Positions 12,266-23,700 of a stretch of DNA of 64,000 nucleotides are shown piece by piece. Position numbers and translations under genes: made by a program. The DNA comes from Enoplolaimus lenunculus (lineage: Eukaryota; Nematoda; Enoplea; Enoplida; Thoracostomopsidae), in assembly GCA_030248215.1 (NCBI GenBank), contig JASANG010003336.1, forward strand, positions 1-64,000, read 5' to 3'. Positions within the stretch are counted from its first letter, which is position 1. Every line of letters starts with the position of its first letter. The notes under the pieces are model-generated. The model was not told the origin of the DNA, searched no databases, and saw nothing but the letters and a program-made list of their open reading frames with translations.

Positions 12266-12330
12266 TCAAGCTTGTGCTTAGTCTTAGGCTTTGGTTTTAG
12301 AATTAGGCATATAGGTTCAGTCTTAGGCAT
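12266..12330 (+). repeat. Degenerate TTAGGC-like patch
   Basis: GTGCTTAGTCTTAGGCTTTG and later GTCTTAGGCATAG. Similar short patches occur at 15428-15462, 15797-15830 and 17873-17905. Confidence 0.5.
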
Positions 12331-13331
12331 AGAAAACCGGAATCTATAGTTAACGTTGGCCGAAACACAAATTGTACGTACGAACGCAAATGTCGTGGCC
12401 ACAACAAAGCAAAATTTGAAATTTGTTAATTCTGTAAAGCCTTGTATTGCCTCGAATTTAAATTTACATGTGTTTTTATTTTGTTACAATAATGAACTTT
12501 TACAATCTAAATATGTCAAAACATTTGAAAACTTTAAAGCTGTCTATTAATTCATTTAGAAACGATGGTTTGTCTTAAATTTATTGGTTCCATGAACCTA
12601 CCTGTTCAAAGGTGTCCAATACTGAGTGTACCTATAATAATTCAAAATATATAAACTTACGTTTAGTGTTTGCATTTCTTCGCGATTGTATTCCATACGT
12701 ATTTCGGCAAACCTTGAATCATGGTATTTTATCGCTGTTAAACGCTAAGTTATCGTTTAATATACAGCGTTCAGTAGTTAAAAATTGATACATTTCTGCT
12801 GATAAAAATATATTTGCCAATAAACTACAGATGAACACTGGATATCCGGATATGAAAAACTGCAGGATATCCGCCGCATATCCAAAATGCATTTTTGCAA
12901 CAAGGGTAGTCGGCAGTAATCGAAAATATTTCCAGAAAACGATGCCTTGTAGTAACCAGAGCTTTGCTTGCTTTCAAACCCATATTCCAATGTTGCAACA
13001 GCAAAATTTTATATTTAAAGCATTTAATTTGACATTTTTAAAATAAATTATCAGTTTTTGACTACCTCACACTTTTTGAAAAAAATTACCATTTCAAAGA
13101 ATTTATGAAATTAAAAATAGTAAACCTGCTTTTGACATCCTCGTGCCTTTTTGATTAATGATAAATACATACCTTGGCCTATTGTGATTTAGGTACTTTC
13201 AATCTGCATACATTACAGACGCGAAAACTTTACTGAAATAGTTCAACTAAAGCTCCTGTTACCAAAAAATCTTTTTGTGATTCAAAGAATTTGAAATCTT
13301 AATTAAGGATAGTAAACTGAAAATTTTTCGC
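12331..13331. other. Intergenic stretch with a GGATATCC-type repeat scrap
   Basis: TGGATATCCGGATATG and GGATATCCGCCGCATATCC at 12838-12880 resemble the 32.1-kb and 41.1-kb elements. Nothing else recognised. Confidence 0.4.
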
Positions 13332-13602
13332 TTAACCCTTTCTCACATGAATATTTTCTATTTCCCCTGAGACCTACTTATATGCTAGGATTCGAACTCC
13401 AGTGAGTGGAGTGGGAGGCGTATACCATCACCACTCAACTATAGGAGCTTGACGCTCGAGCCCGAGGGGGCTCTCACGTCTTGTGGTGGTTTAGTACTAT
13501 GTAAACGTGTTGCAATTGTTAAACACGGTGCGATATATACTATTTAACGTATATACACTGCGCTAAGTTGTCTACAGGCAACTCAATGTGAGAAGGGGTT
13601 AA
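13332..13602. mobile_element. piggyBac-like miniature element (TTAA-flanked)
   Basis: TTAACCCTTTCTCACAT at the left is mirrored by ATGTGAGAAGGGGTTAA at the right, with TTAA at both ends. TTAA target duplication and CCC-starting terminal repeats are typical of piggyBac. No transposase. It carries a tRNA-like sequence inside. Confidence 0.72.
13381..13453 (-). pseudogene. tRNA-Gly(CCC)-like sequence inside the TTAA element
   Basis: On the minus strand: an A-box-like TAGTTGAGTGGTGATGG, GCCTCCCACTCC resembling the Gly-CCC anticodon arm, and a B-box GAGTTCGAATCC. The stems pair imperfectly, so it is more likely a decayed tRNA or SINE head than a working gene. Confidence 0.5.
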
Positions 13603-15427
13603 ATATTCAACGTTTCAAGATTTTGTGACAAAAACAATCACAGTTAGACTCGGTCATCCGGTTCCGTAACGATTTTGAAAAATGCTGGCAAGACTTCACG
13701 CGCAGGTAAAATGCGGGACGCGAGAAGAAGTTTTCAGCGTGGGTAAAGCGGTGGTGTGCTTTTCAACTCATGTTGTTTTGGCAATTTACTGAAAATTTTC
13801 TAAAATAGAACGTCTGAATATATTTTGTTGTGTAGGGGCATTTTATTACTTTCCATTCAGGACCCCACCGCCTCAAAGTTCATCCTCCACAATTTTCAAG
13901 GAAAACCACAATCTTAACGTTCGCCATTCTAAAGTTCAGCGGTTCCAACAATGAATTTTTTAATATTTTTGTTTCGTAGGTAACAGACAAAATGTTTTCG
14001 CTTGAGGTGGTAAAATAAAAAATACCGAAAACAATTCTTGCGACTTTTGGAGTTGTTTATGCTGGAAACTGTGAAACTTATTCGCGGCACCTTTCACAGT
14101 AAGCGTGTAACTACTTGGCCAAAAAGTTGAAATGTGCAAGCTGCATAAAGTAACATAACACAGCAAACGCTATGGTAGTTTTAAACCTATTTTGTGATGT
14201 GTTTAACAGGGTAATAACAACCCACATAAATATACCTTGTTAATAACGCAGATAAAGGTTTTTTATCAGAGTTAAGTGCTGTTTATAAGCACAATCCATA
14301 AACTAAAGCAACACTTGAATATCTCACAGCTCGTAGAATTTAAATTGAGTTGACAGCGGTTGTCAAATATTCTGAAGTTCTCGTACGCAATAAATTGAAA
14401 CATTCAGTTGAATTTTACGCGCAGTAGTAGCACAAAAACCAACCAAAATTGTTCAACAGTGATCAATCACTCGTGTTTGAATTGCAGTACGTGAACGCAC
14501 AAGATTCATCTTATAGCGCAAGCGCAAGGCGATTAGGTTTTTGGATGCCCGTACAATAATCAACGGCGTGTGTCCAGGCTTTGTCTTCCAGAGTGTAAAA
14601 CCCTCATGTATAAGAAATTTTTTTGACCTCCAGGATCTGGAAATTATTTTAAAACTGTTTAAGAGTACTCACGACTTGCAGCTTCGTAAATTTAGCGACA
14701 ACTTATCACATCCCCTCAAACCGTTTCGTGGTATGGGATTCAGCAATTGATGCCAAATAGTCTTTAGTAAATATAGAAACTTTGGATGTCAAAACCCTAG
14801 AGTCGCTTTCATATGTAGGTCTTGAGCCCACCGCTCTGATCTTGCCCGACGGAATTTTGCTTTTATCTGGTAAATACAACTTCACCTACTATATATTAGC
14901 ATTTTAAGCTTGCATTGAAAAGTGACAGACTCTATTTGGTCGTAAAAACGACTAAACTAAGATGAAAAGTGTTCGATTTTTCAGTCACTACTTGACGAAG
15001 GATAACCGACGCAATAAACCAGTATGACAGTGGGCACATTCCGATAATGTTCGCATCCATTCCACACCACTGATGCTATATATTGCGTTGATAAGTCTTA
15101 CTGGTTTTTACAACAGTTAAATAAAACAGTGTCATTTATCTTTTCTAACAACTTTAAACGTGTGAATTTTCTATTGGGAATTGTTGAACGAAATTTTAGT
15201 TCAGAATGCTACAGTTACTTTCACCAGCGAACAGCAGCCATTACCAATATAAAATATCAATGGAACGAAGCCTTATAGTCCACAGAATTGTTGAATGTTT
15301 GATATTTAAACTGAAATGTGCTGGAGTTTGAAGTAAATTTTGCTGTATTCTACCAAGATACATTAAATTGCATAACGATGGTTTTAAAGCTCTGGTATAT
15401 TGGTGGTCTCTTGCTGCGATCCAAGAT
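13603..15427. other. Intergenic stretch, no gene recognised
   Basis: AT-rich unique-looking sequence; no open frame with domain features and no clear terminal repeats seen. Confidence 0.45.
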
Positions 15428-15622
15428 TAAGCTTACATCGAGGCTTAGATTTAGGCTTGGGCTCTGTAAATATTGTTATACTACAATAGGCTCTACAGAA
15501 CTAAGCGTTCACTTTTTAGTAGCATATGATACATCCTACATTGGTTCAAATCAAATGTTTCACGCCGTAACGAATAAATTCTGACAAATTATTTGGAATG
15601 ACAAGAAATTGATTTTACAACA

Positions 15623-15719
15623 ATGTTCTCAACTAAAATAGTATTCGGTGCAACACTATTGCTACTTCCTATTGTTTTTATACTAACATATGACGTTTAT
15701 GTCGCGTGCACCAGCCCAT
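15623..15719 (+). CDS. Possible signal-peptide first exon of alpha-2/delta
   Basis: An ATG at 15623 opens MFSTKIVFGATLLLLPIVFI, a basic start followed by a strongly hydrophobic core as in a secretory signal. A good donor (GTATGT) follows at 15720, leaving one base. That phase fits the alpha-2/delta exon if its acceptor is the second AG (exon from 20655). The implied intron is 4.9 kb. A competing, weaker start is at 20156-20217 (MKILCVLYS) with phase fitting acceptor 20652. Neither is proven. Confidence 0.33.
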
Positions 15720-16440
15720 GTATGTTACTTTTACGGCCGTCCAGCTTTGTGGTGGGACTGCAAAAAAGTAGATGTAGATTTTTAGGACATATTTTTTGCT
15801 TAGGCTTAGGCTTTAGTCTTTGCAATATGCTTACTGCTGTTACATCTCTAAAAGTATTAACATTGGTTGTGATTTGCAAAATACGACAAAAATTTTATGC
15901 TGCGGACATTCGATTAGCCATCCACAAAATGTTCCTGGAACGTTAAATATGTGTGTAGACGCTATCTCGTTATTTTATTGAAAATAACATTTTCCATCGA
16001 CATTTGTAAAATAGTAAAATATTTGTCGCTAGAATTGCATTTTCAGCCCAGGTATGTTCACGTTACGAATATTCTAACAAATTTCCGTTGGTCTGAAATT
16101 TAGAGTCGCATGCCGTCATATAGACCGTTTCTTTTCGTTGCTAAAATACGGTATACGCACATCGGCCACAGATGGGCTTCTGGATTGTGTTTGTAGCGTC
16201 TAACCACAATGCTTTTCTGTCAGTTTTATTTGCGAAACGCAAAAAAACCGTACGGTTTCTGTGCTGTATTTTTGTACCAAATGGTCCTATGGAGATCTTT
16301 TTGTCGCCGGTAATTAGTTTGCGACCAAGTTTTCGTATACTTTGTTTTTGCCATTTTTTGACTGAACATTTGGTTTAATGTACGTTGAAGCTGCCACATG
16401 CTAACTGGTTGCTGATAAGGTGTATATGAATCTTGCAGTA

Positions 16441-16885
16441 CTGTATTGACCCGAATAAGAGGGTGGGACTGATATTTATTTGGCCGTTCCAGAGGGTACC
16501 ACCCTTGTTATTCGGTTACGGACTGTTATTTATTTTTTAACCCAAGCTCCGCCGGACTTCGTTACTGATATATATCCGGTACTGCAATTATCCGTTGAAT
16601 TAAACGTTTATTTGTCTTGTGTCAAAAGCTTGGGCGATAATTCAAAGATATACTTTAGGAATGTACTTTCAAAATTTAAGTACGCTTTAAAGTTTCGAAC
16701 TCAAATTATTTGGTCCTGGAGTCATTTATGCGCAACAATTAGGGTTAATTGACATTTATGAACTCTAATTAGGGTTTAGGGACTCTATCCGGTTACGGAC
16801 TCTTATTAGGGATACGGACTCTATTGATTCGGATCCAAAATGGGGACCCCCCTCTTATTACCCCCTTTTATTCGGGTAAATACAG
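16441..16885. mobile_element. 445-bp TA-flanked miniature element, family 'GACCCGAATAAGAGGG'
   Basis: Terminal inverted repeats CTGTATTGACCCGAATAAGA and TTATTCGGGTAAATACAG, with TA on both sides (16439-16440, 16886-16887). Internal GGACTCTAT-type repeats. Homologous to 60249-60689 and, inverted and truncated, to 58242-58424. TA target and short ends suggest Tc1/mariner-type mobilisation. Confidence 0.82.
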
Positions 16886-17010
16886 TAACTGAGAAATTTC
16901 AGGTTTGTTTTGCGTGAATGTATGACGTAGTTTTAGCTGTATACGCAGGATTTTCAATTTAATGAGGATTCTAGGCAATCAGCAGTATGAATCATTCTCG
17001 TTCCGTTATA

Positions 17011-17711
17011 CTGTCTACGCTACTGCAAAAAAGTCCACACACTTGGCTACAAAGGCGGTACAAAACAATATTGTAATATTAGGACATAACAGCGAGTATA
17101 TATACTATTAGTTAGTGTGTTTTGGAAGCAGTCCTTTCGACGGAGTAGGCACGATGCGGTTTTATTCGCGCAGACTCTGTATAATCGCTAAACAAATCTA
17201 CGACAATTCATCTCCCGACAGCTTGTCAACCTGACATTTCGGCGCACGATATCTCGTTCACCCCGACAACTTGTCGCCCAGACAGACAGTTTTCGGGACA
17301 ACAAGTTGTCAGTTAAAAATAGAAGTCCGTATCCCCCCTCTTATTCGGGTCACTACAGCATGCTGGGTCACGTTGCCGTCCATACCCATGCTAAATTGTC
17401 AATACGTTAATTAAAGGATAACTGTTTTGTCCAGAGTCTGTCTGAAGGCACTCAGCTTATTTCATAACACAAAGTTTGGCCGAAGGAACTTTGTTTAGCG
17501 ATTATACAGGGACTATCCGAAGGAACTCGTACTGCCAGACACTGGGTCCAGACAGTGTCTACACTGTCCTTAGTCCGGTCAAAGGACATGCTGCCAAAAC
17601 CCACTATCTAATTACACCTTCTGTTAAGTCTTTATAGCTTTAACAACATCGTCGTTTTGTCCCGCCCTTAAAACGAGGTGTGTGGACAGTTTTTTACAGT
17701 AGCGTAGACAG
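17011..17711. mobile_element. 701-bp TA-flanked non-autonomous transposon
   Basis: Ends CTGTCTACGCTACTGCAAAA and TTTTACAGTAGCGTAGACAG are inverted copies with flanking TA. The inverted homology reaches inward (CTGTATAATCGCTAAACAAA at 17179 against its complement at 17489). It contains a scrap of the GACCCGAATAAG family end at 17320-17362. Confidence 0.8.
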
Positions 17712-17713
17712 TA

Positions 17714-18500
17714 TTATGTGGATGACACATTAATACTGTAGAGTTAAAGCAAACACTTCATTACTTTGTAACATTTTGTTTGAAAAATGAGATGATTTTG
17801 ACAAAATAAAACGCAGTTTAGCATTCAACCATTTTACGTAGCATAGCATTGTGCCCCCCAATCCGGCAACTATACCTAAACCTAGCCTGAAGCTTAAGCC
17901 CAAACAACAATAGTCTGTAGCTTAGCCTATTTTATAGCACTCCGAAGTATAAACATTCGGCCCCTGATCTGTGTATGAGACCTGGTTCCAGACATTTTCT
18001 GTTGTACACTGCTTTCTAACTGTTGAATCTTGACCACCGAAAATTAAAAAATTCTACAACAGCGCGTATATAAATTTTCTCATTTTCAATAGTTTATTTG
18101 CTTGAAAAACAAGTTATTGTGCTGTTACTGGTAATAAGTGCTTAAGTTTCCGTGAGAATCCTCCAAATTAGTGTATGTCGCATTTCTTTTCATAAGACAT
18201 TCATAGCTAGTGATCTTAATTCGATAAGCAAACTAAATGAGTTTGGTTATGCTCGTGTTGAACAAAAATGTCATGTGGTGGATTGAGATGCACCAGCTGG
18301 ATTTTAGAGTCCAAAAATGGGCATATTCTACACGCCCTATAAAAGCATGTGAGATTAAACCTCATGTTATGCTGCATATCGGTTAAAACACTGATGCGGT
18401 GCTTCCATATGTAGCAGACGTAAAACATGGATAAACCAAGATATATGAGTGTAATGTTGAGGTTGTTATTAGGAAACAACCTAAAAATACTCAGCAGCTG
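17714..18500. other. Non-coding stretch, nothing recognised
   Basis: AT-rich; a CCTAAACCTAGCC patch at 17873 is the only repeat-like signal. If 15623-15719 is the first alpha-2/delta exon, this is intron 1. Confidence 0.4.
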
Positions 18501-18502
18501 AG

Positions 18503-18545
18503 TGTGAGGCGGCGTGGTTAAGTGGTAGCGCGCTGACTGCAGCAA
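18503..18545 (+). repeat. Truncated tRNA-like SINE head
   Basis: GGCGGCGTGGTTAAGTGGTA and GCGCGCTGAC resemble an acceptor-arm/A-box start of a tRNA, with no B-box following. Confidence 0.4.
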
Positions 18546-18560
18546 ATCAAATTAACTATT

Positions 18561-18814
18561 GATATGCGCGGTGTAGCATGTATATGTGCAGAGTGTGTAA
18601 TGTTAAGACACATAAATACGCGTGCGCATATAGCACCAGAGAAAATGATGATATCGGCCGCGTGGTGTAATGGGTAGAGCGCTTGTCTCGCTAGCGAGAG
18701 GTCCGAGGTTCGATTCCCGGCGTGGCCATATGTTTGGGAAAAATTAACCCGAAAAACCAAGTATATTTGCGGTTCTTCGAAGAAAGAGGTCGTCCCGATC
18801 GTGCAGTTCTGACA
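18561..18814 (+). repeat. SINE family 1, copy 1
   Basis: A 254-bp unit repeated at 18917-19170. It has a leader (ATGTGCAGAGTGTGTAATG), a tRNA-like core at 18656-18728 and a tail (GGAAAAATTAACCCGAAAAA) ending TGCAGTTCTGACA. Confidence 0.8.
18656..18728 (+). pseudogene. tRNA-like core of SINE copy 1
   Basis: 73 bases: the acceptor stem pairs over all 7 positions (GGCCGCG with CGTGGCC), A-box TGGTGTAATGGGTAG and B-box GGTTCGATTCC are present, and the anticodon-loop candidate reads CGC. D- and T-stem mismatches and repetition in a second copy argue for a SINE promoter, not a functional tRNA gene. Confidence 0.6.
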
Positions 18815-18916
18815 TGGAGGTCCCACCGAGATGGGCGCTGTGAATTGCAGGCCCATGGATTCAAAGAAGTTTGGATTTACGGTCCGGGGCGACCGCCTAA
18901 AAGAAGAGGGAATGTG

Positions 18917-19170
18917 GATATGCACGCTGTAGCTTGTGTATGTGCAGTGTGTGTAATGTTAAGACACATACATACTCGTGCGCATATAGCACCAGAGGAA
19001 ATTATGATATCGGTCGCGTGGTGTAATGGGTAGCGCGCTTGACTCGCGAGCGAGAGGTCCAAAGTTCGATTCCCGGTATGGCCATATGTTTCGGAAAAAT
19101 TAACCCGAAAAACCAAGTATATTTGCAGTTCTTCGAACAAAGGGGTCGTCCCGATGGTGCAGTTCTGACA
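18917..19170 (+). repeat. SINE family 1, copy 2
   Basis: A tandem copy 356 bp downstream of copy 1 with the same leader, tRNA-like core (about 19012-19084, GGTTCGATTCC changed to AGTTCGATTCC) and tail. It has more mispairs than copy 1. Confidence 0.8.
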
Positions 19171-19394
19171 CTAACCAACTCATGATTGGGGCTACTCCAT
19201 GGACGCAATAGTGTTGAAATGTGATGGACGGTCAAGGGGCAATTTTGGCTATAATTGGGCAAGTAAGCATGCACGACAAGCATGTTTCGTTCTATGTACT
19301 TGCAATATAGGGCAGTGCACAGTAGTTATGAGAGCCGGCAGTGTAAGCATGTGATACATGCTTGTCCTGGTGCATATGCAATATATGTAATGCG

Positions 19395-19480
19395 CATTGT
19401 GTAGTATGCTTGCCGCCAGCATACGATCGACACATATAGGCGAGTAAAAAGGAAGTTGGAGAAGCAGGAAGCGTGGTGCA
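19395..19480 (+). repeat. SINE family 2, truncated head
   Basis: TAGTATGCTTGCCGCCAGCA then GCGTGGTGCAG; it matches the leader and A-box region of the two fuller copies but lacks the rest. Confidence 0.6.
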
Positions 19481-19516
19481 GTTATGCGCACGCACATGCA
19501 ATATAGTGCAGTATAT

Positions 19517-19713
19517 GTATGTTTGCTAGCCGGTAGAATACGGTCGATATAGATAGACGACGATAAAAGCAGTTGCACTGGCGGATACGTGGCGCTGTGG
19601 TAACAGCGTCTGCCCGACAGGCTGAGGGTCGCGGGTTCGAAACCACATATAACCCGCTTTTCCAGCTGCTAATAAAAGGTCTGAAATCCCGGTTCCTACC
19701 TAGACTGACATGG
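19517..19713 (+). repeat. SINE family 2, copy A
   Basis: Leader (GTAGAATACGGTCGATATAG), tRNA-like part with A-box TGGCGCTGTGGTAAC and B-box GGGTTCGAAACC, and tail GCTTTTCCAGCTGCTAATAA with AAAGGTCTGAAATCCCGGTT. Confidence 0.75.
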
Positions 19714-19829
19714 GGGCTATACCCAACGCTGTGAGCTCAATGGTAAATTGCCGCGCTTTGAACACGGTATCCAATCGAAGATAGGGTGGACGGTCAAGGG
19801 ACGACCGTGTTTAAAATGGGAATATCATG

Positions 19830-20027
19830 CACATTGGGTAGTATGCTTATTGGCAGCATACGGTTGAGACATATAGTCGACGAAAAAGGTAGTGGGAGAG
19901 GCGGGATACGTGGCGCAGTGGTAGAGGGTTGTCCTCGGAATCATAAAGCCACCGGTTCGGTCCCCACTCAGGCCTGCTTTTCCAGCTGATTAGTTAAAAG
20001 GTCTGAAGTCCCGGTTCCTTTCTTTAC
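19830..20027 (+). repeat. SINE family 2, copy B
   Basis: Same layout as copy A: leader GCAGCATACGGTTGAGACAT, A-box TGGCGCAGTGGTAG, B-box CGGTTCGGTCCCC, tail CTGCTTTTCCAGCTGATTAG and GGTCTGAAGTCCCGGTTCCT. Confidence 0.75.
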
Positions 20028-20035
20028 TGACAGGC

Positions 20036-20652
20036 AGCATTCATGTCGAGAAATAGTCGATACATAGTTCCCTCTGGAATTTTAATTTCATAGTATTTTT
20101 TACGCTAATAGATGAATGCGTAAGATAAGGTGCACAGAGGTTGCTGTTCGTTTTTATGAAAATTTTGTGCGTTCTTTATAGTTGCAGAATTGTTCACTGT
20201 TGCGCCAGTCATACTTTGTATAGTTATCTTTGTGTCTTGAGGACTGTTGTATATATTCATGCTTAATTAAAAACCTAAAGCGTAAGTATATATTTAAGGG
20301 TTTAAATGGAAAGAAATAAATTAGTATTACTACATTCAGCGTGTATATTATTTATTTTGGTAACGTTTTCTACCGCTGATATAGAAAGAATCAAGCCCTC
20401 AAAGTGAGCATGCTGTTTGGTTTCTTCATAAGCCTACATAAGAAGAGCATAGCTCAAATTGCTAATCAAATTATGTTTTGATTAGGTAATATTTAAAGAT
20501 ATCTGGGAAGAGTGTTATGCAATACTGCAACTCTTCAAAACTTTAGTTGAGAATATTTTTGAGGGTAGTGTACTATGGTAGTGAGTGCGCTACTCCAACC
20601 ATTTGGTCATGTTTAATATGTGCTAAACGTATTATAATTTTACGTATTATAG
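20036..20652. other. Stretch upstream of the first certain alpha-2/delta exon
   Basis: No clear promoter elements. An alternative, weak start exon (20156-20217) is discussed with the 15623-15719 candidate. Confidence 0.4.
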
Positions 20653-20737
20653 AGTTATTCGATGGGCCGAAAAGATAAAAGCGAAGCTCGTTGATGAATT
20701 AGCGTTAGATGTCACACGGGCAAATTATATTGAGCAG
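20653..20737 (+). CDS. alpha-2/delta exon 2 (first certain exon)
   Basis: It encodes [20 protein letters not shown] and ends IEQ before the donor GTAATT. This matches the start of the family's N-terminal helical domain (W-x-x-K-x-x-x-x-L pattern). Two overlapping acceptors (AG at 20651-20652 or 20653-20654) differ by two bases and decide which first exon can join. Confidence 0.9.
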
Positions 20738-23700
20738 GTAATTTTTTAATTGACGTGGTATATATTCGTGTTAGGCTAAATTTGTCCAAAACAACAGACA
20801 TGGAATTAAAAGATGTTCAGTTACTTTAACTTGACTACCTGTGCTACTGCTAACTGCGACACTTAATCACGTAATCGTGTGAATGTAAATCTACACACAT
20901 ATATGCTGGTTTTGTGTTCACTTTCTTTACTGTAAATAAATGCTTTTGGTATGGCGACGGTGTACACCATAATTACAATCCAACCCGGCTTGCGCACTAC
21001 TGAATTCAAATAGCGACATATCTTACAGGAATTCGAGAAGTATGCAGAAGTCAAAGAGTGGGATCCCGCTCAAGTATTTGCCGACTACAAGCAGCGAATA
21101 ACAGATGAGCTTCGCAAGAAGGAACAGGCTATTTGGGTAAATGTGTTTAGTTGATGAACGATGTTGAAATTTTTTCTTTATAAATGATGGGAATTTTTAT
21201 AATCACTAAAAGTCGCAACGTTTGAACATTCTCCGATAAATTGATTGTCGCGTGTTAAGGGAAAGGTTGGATCAGTTGTGTAACCTGGGTGGGTGGTGTT
21301 GGGCTCCCCCTCTGCAGTTGTACTGAAAACGAAAAAGATAATTACTATATCGAATAATAGAAAATTTATACAGACAGCAAAAAAGTACTAATGTATATGT
21401 ACCTCCGCCGGCGCCGAACTGTATTGTAAATGTTTCCATATGCCGGTGTACGTTCACAAGCTTTATTGGGTTATAATATCGCAGGAAAGCCTGATAAAAA
21501 TGACCTGTGTTATTTTAGGTGCTTAAAAGTTTCTCAACGTATTCCTATTAAGCCTATGCCTAAGCAAAAATAATTACAACCTTGGGAAAACTGGATGCCC
21601 TTAACAGTATCATGGGCCAAACAAATATTGCAACTGAATGCAACGCTACAAAATATAGAATAATGGAATAGGGTGGTTGCATAGTTCTAACAGAAACTGA
21701 GTTTTGTATATTAGTGTGCGGCAGGATTTTAATTTACCGGAACCGGATATTGCACTATTTACTCGAACCGGATATGTCATGTAAATTTGTGTCCTGTTGA
21801 AAGTAATGAGTCAAGCAAAAGCGTGTATCTGAGAATTAAAATTACTTGTTAGCCTGGATTTTTCATCCTATTTCAGTTAGTGAAAATTTAACAGTTTTAT
21901 ATACATACTTGCCCAAAAACGTCATCGCAGCAAGTTCTTGAATATGTCCGCTTGTCAAGAGCGGTTTATTGTAATGTATTCGGGAGCACATCCGTATATA
22001 TCCGGTATCCGTTATTTTTATACCGGATAGGGGAACCGAATACGGATGTCGGTTTTTGGGGATGTTAAACCGGAACCGCATATCCGGTTGCATCACGATA
22101 TATATAAGTAGATAAATATAAATATAGGTAGTACGTATATGTACTGTTCAGGAGTTAACTGAAAACGGTCAGGCAGCGACTCGAGCGTTTTACCGCGATG
22201 AAATGACGAACCATTCTTGCTTTCGTCAGCGAGATCAGCTGAACGATCCGGAGTCGCCTTGCTTTGTAAGTTTTCATTCCGTTCCGTAAGAGTGTTATTT
22301 TTTATGTGTAAATGACATTTTAACTAAAGTTGAAAATGAAATTATATTGCAGCTGTGTTCGCGAATTTTGATTATCCGGGGTTTACGGGTCCTGTCCGAG
22401 TACGCGGGTTCATGTTAAGGTTCTCCTTTTTTATTCCGGGTTCAGGCAGGGTGGCAATAAAAGTTCGGGCAAAAATGGAACGTTCGGAATTGGATTCGGA
22501 GTCGGTTTTAAATAGCTGAATCCAAGAAGAAAAGGAAAGATATGTTTGTATTTTTTAAGTAGAATTGTAACAGGCTGAATCATTTTTCGAAAACTTTTAG
22601 TACTTTCGGTTCGAATACTTTTAGTACTTTCGGTTTGAACTTCAGTCCATGTTGTAATAAATTTTGGTTTCGCTATTTAAAATTTACATGCGTCTATTGC
22701 CAGCATATGATTGTGTTTGCTAAAACGGCATGTCAAACGGCTACAAATATAATTTTATGCGTGCAATACATTTATCTCAATGAAGAAATTCTTTGAAGTC
22801 AAGGTTCGGGATCGTATTCGGCAAAATCGTAGTGAGTTTAGATTCAGAATCGGTCAAATCGTTGGTTTGTGCCACCCTGGGTCCAGGTATATTTTTTATA
22901 ACTGCGGTGTTCTACGGTTGCTAGCATTGGAAAACTTTACAAAGTCTTATTACAAGCGAATTTCATAGGTGAACCGCGTACGTGTATATGGAACAGCACA
23001 TACCTTTATGTTCCCGGACTGAGGAAGAACCCCACCATTGTGATAGTCAACGCTACAAATCACAATGATTTTTAGTTGTTAGTTGTGTCACAGTATGGTA
23101 AATTTGAAATAACAATGGTATGTCCGTGCGTACTTCATAACTGGATTTATGGCAGATATTTTATACGACCGCATGCTATGTGTTTAGATGCGGTATTTGC
23201 AAACATGGCGGTACGGGGGTGATGATAGTGCCATTATGGGCGAGGCGACGTTTGCAAATTTTGAACCCAGTGATTTTGCAAATTACACGTTTAGATTACG
23301 CGAAACAGTTCGTCGCCATTCTCAGTTTCCGAACCACAAGGTGTGGTTCGGTTCAGCTGGGATACACGTACCTGCGATTATTATTGAACGAGGTATTCCT
23401 GTGGTGCTCAAAAAGCGTCATTTCGTAGTGCACTTTGCCGCCTTACTGCCTGATCAGTGTTCGTGATGTGAACGTGTTGTTTTTAGTCGCACTTTCTTTG
23501 ATACGTAACTTTAAGTGACGGTTTCATGTAAATACAGATTTTGTCGGAATTAGAGACGCGATTAAATTCTGTTGCTTGAATCGAAATAGGAATTTGCTTT
23601 TTGACTTATATTAAAATACTTTTCAACTTTAAGAAAGATAATAATAGCTTTGGTAACATAGTATTATCCACTCGAGCTAAAACAAGAGTTTTATCATAAA

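Noticed and set aside
18656-19084. Functional tRNA genes
   Set aside because: A- and B-boxes are present but D- and T-stems mispair and the units repeat with shared leader and tail, as SINEs do.
20156-20217. Alternative first alpha-2/delta exon (MKILCVLYS...)
   Set aside because: Phase fits, but the hydrophobic core is weak and the donor (GTATAG) poor; kept only as a competitor to 15623-15719.
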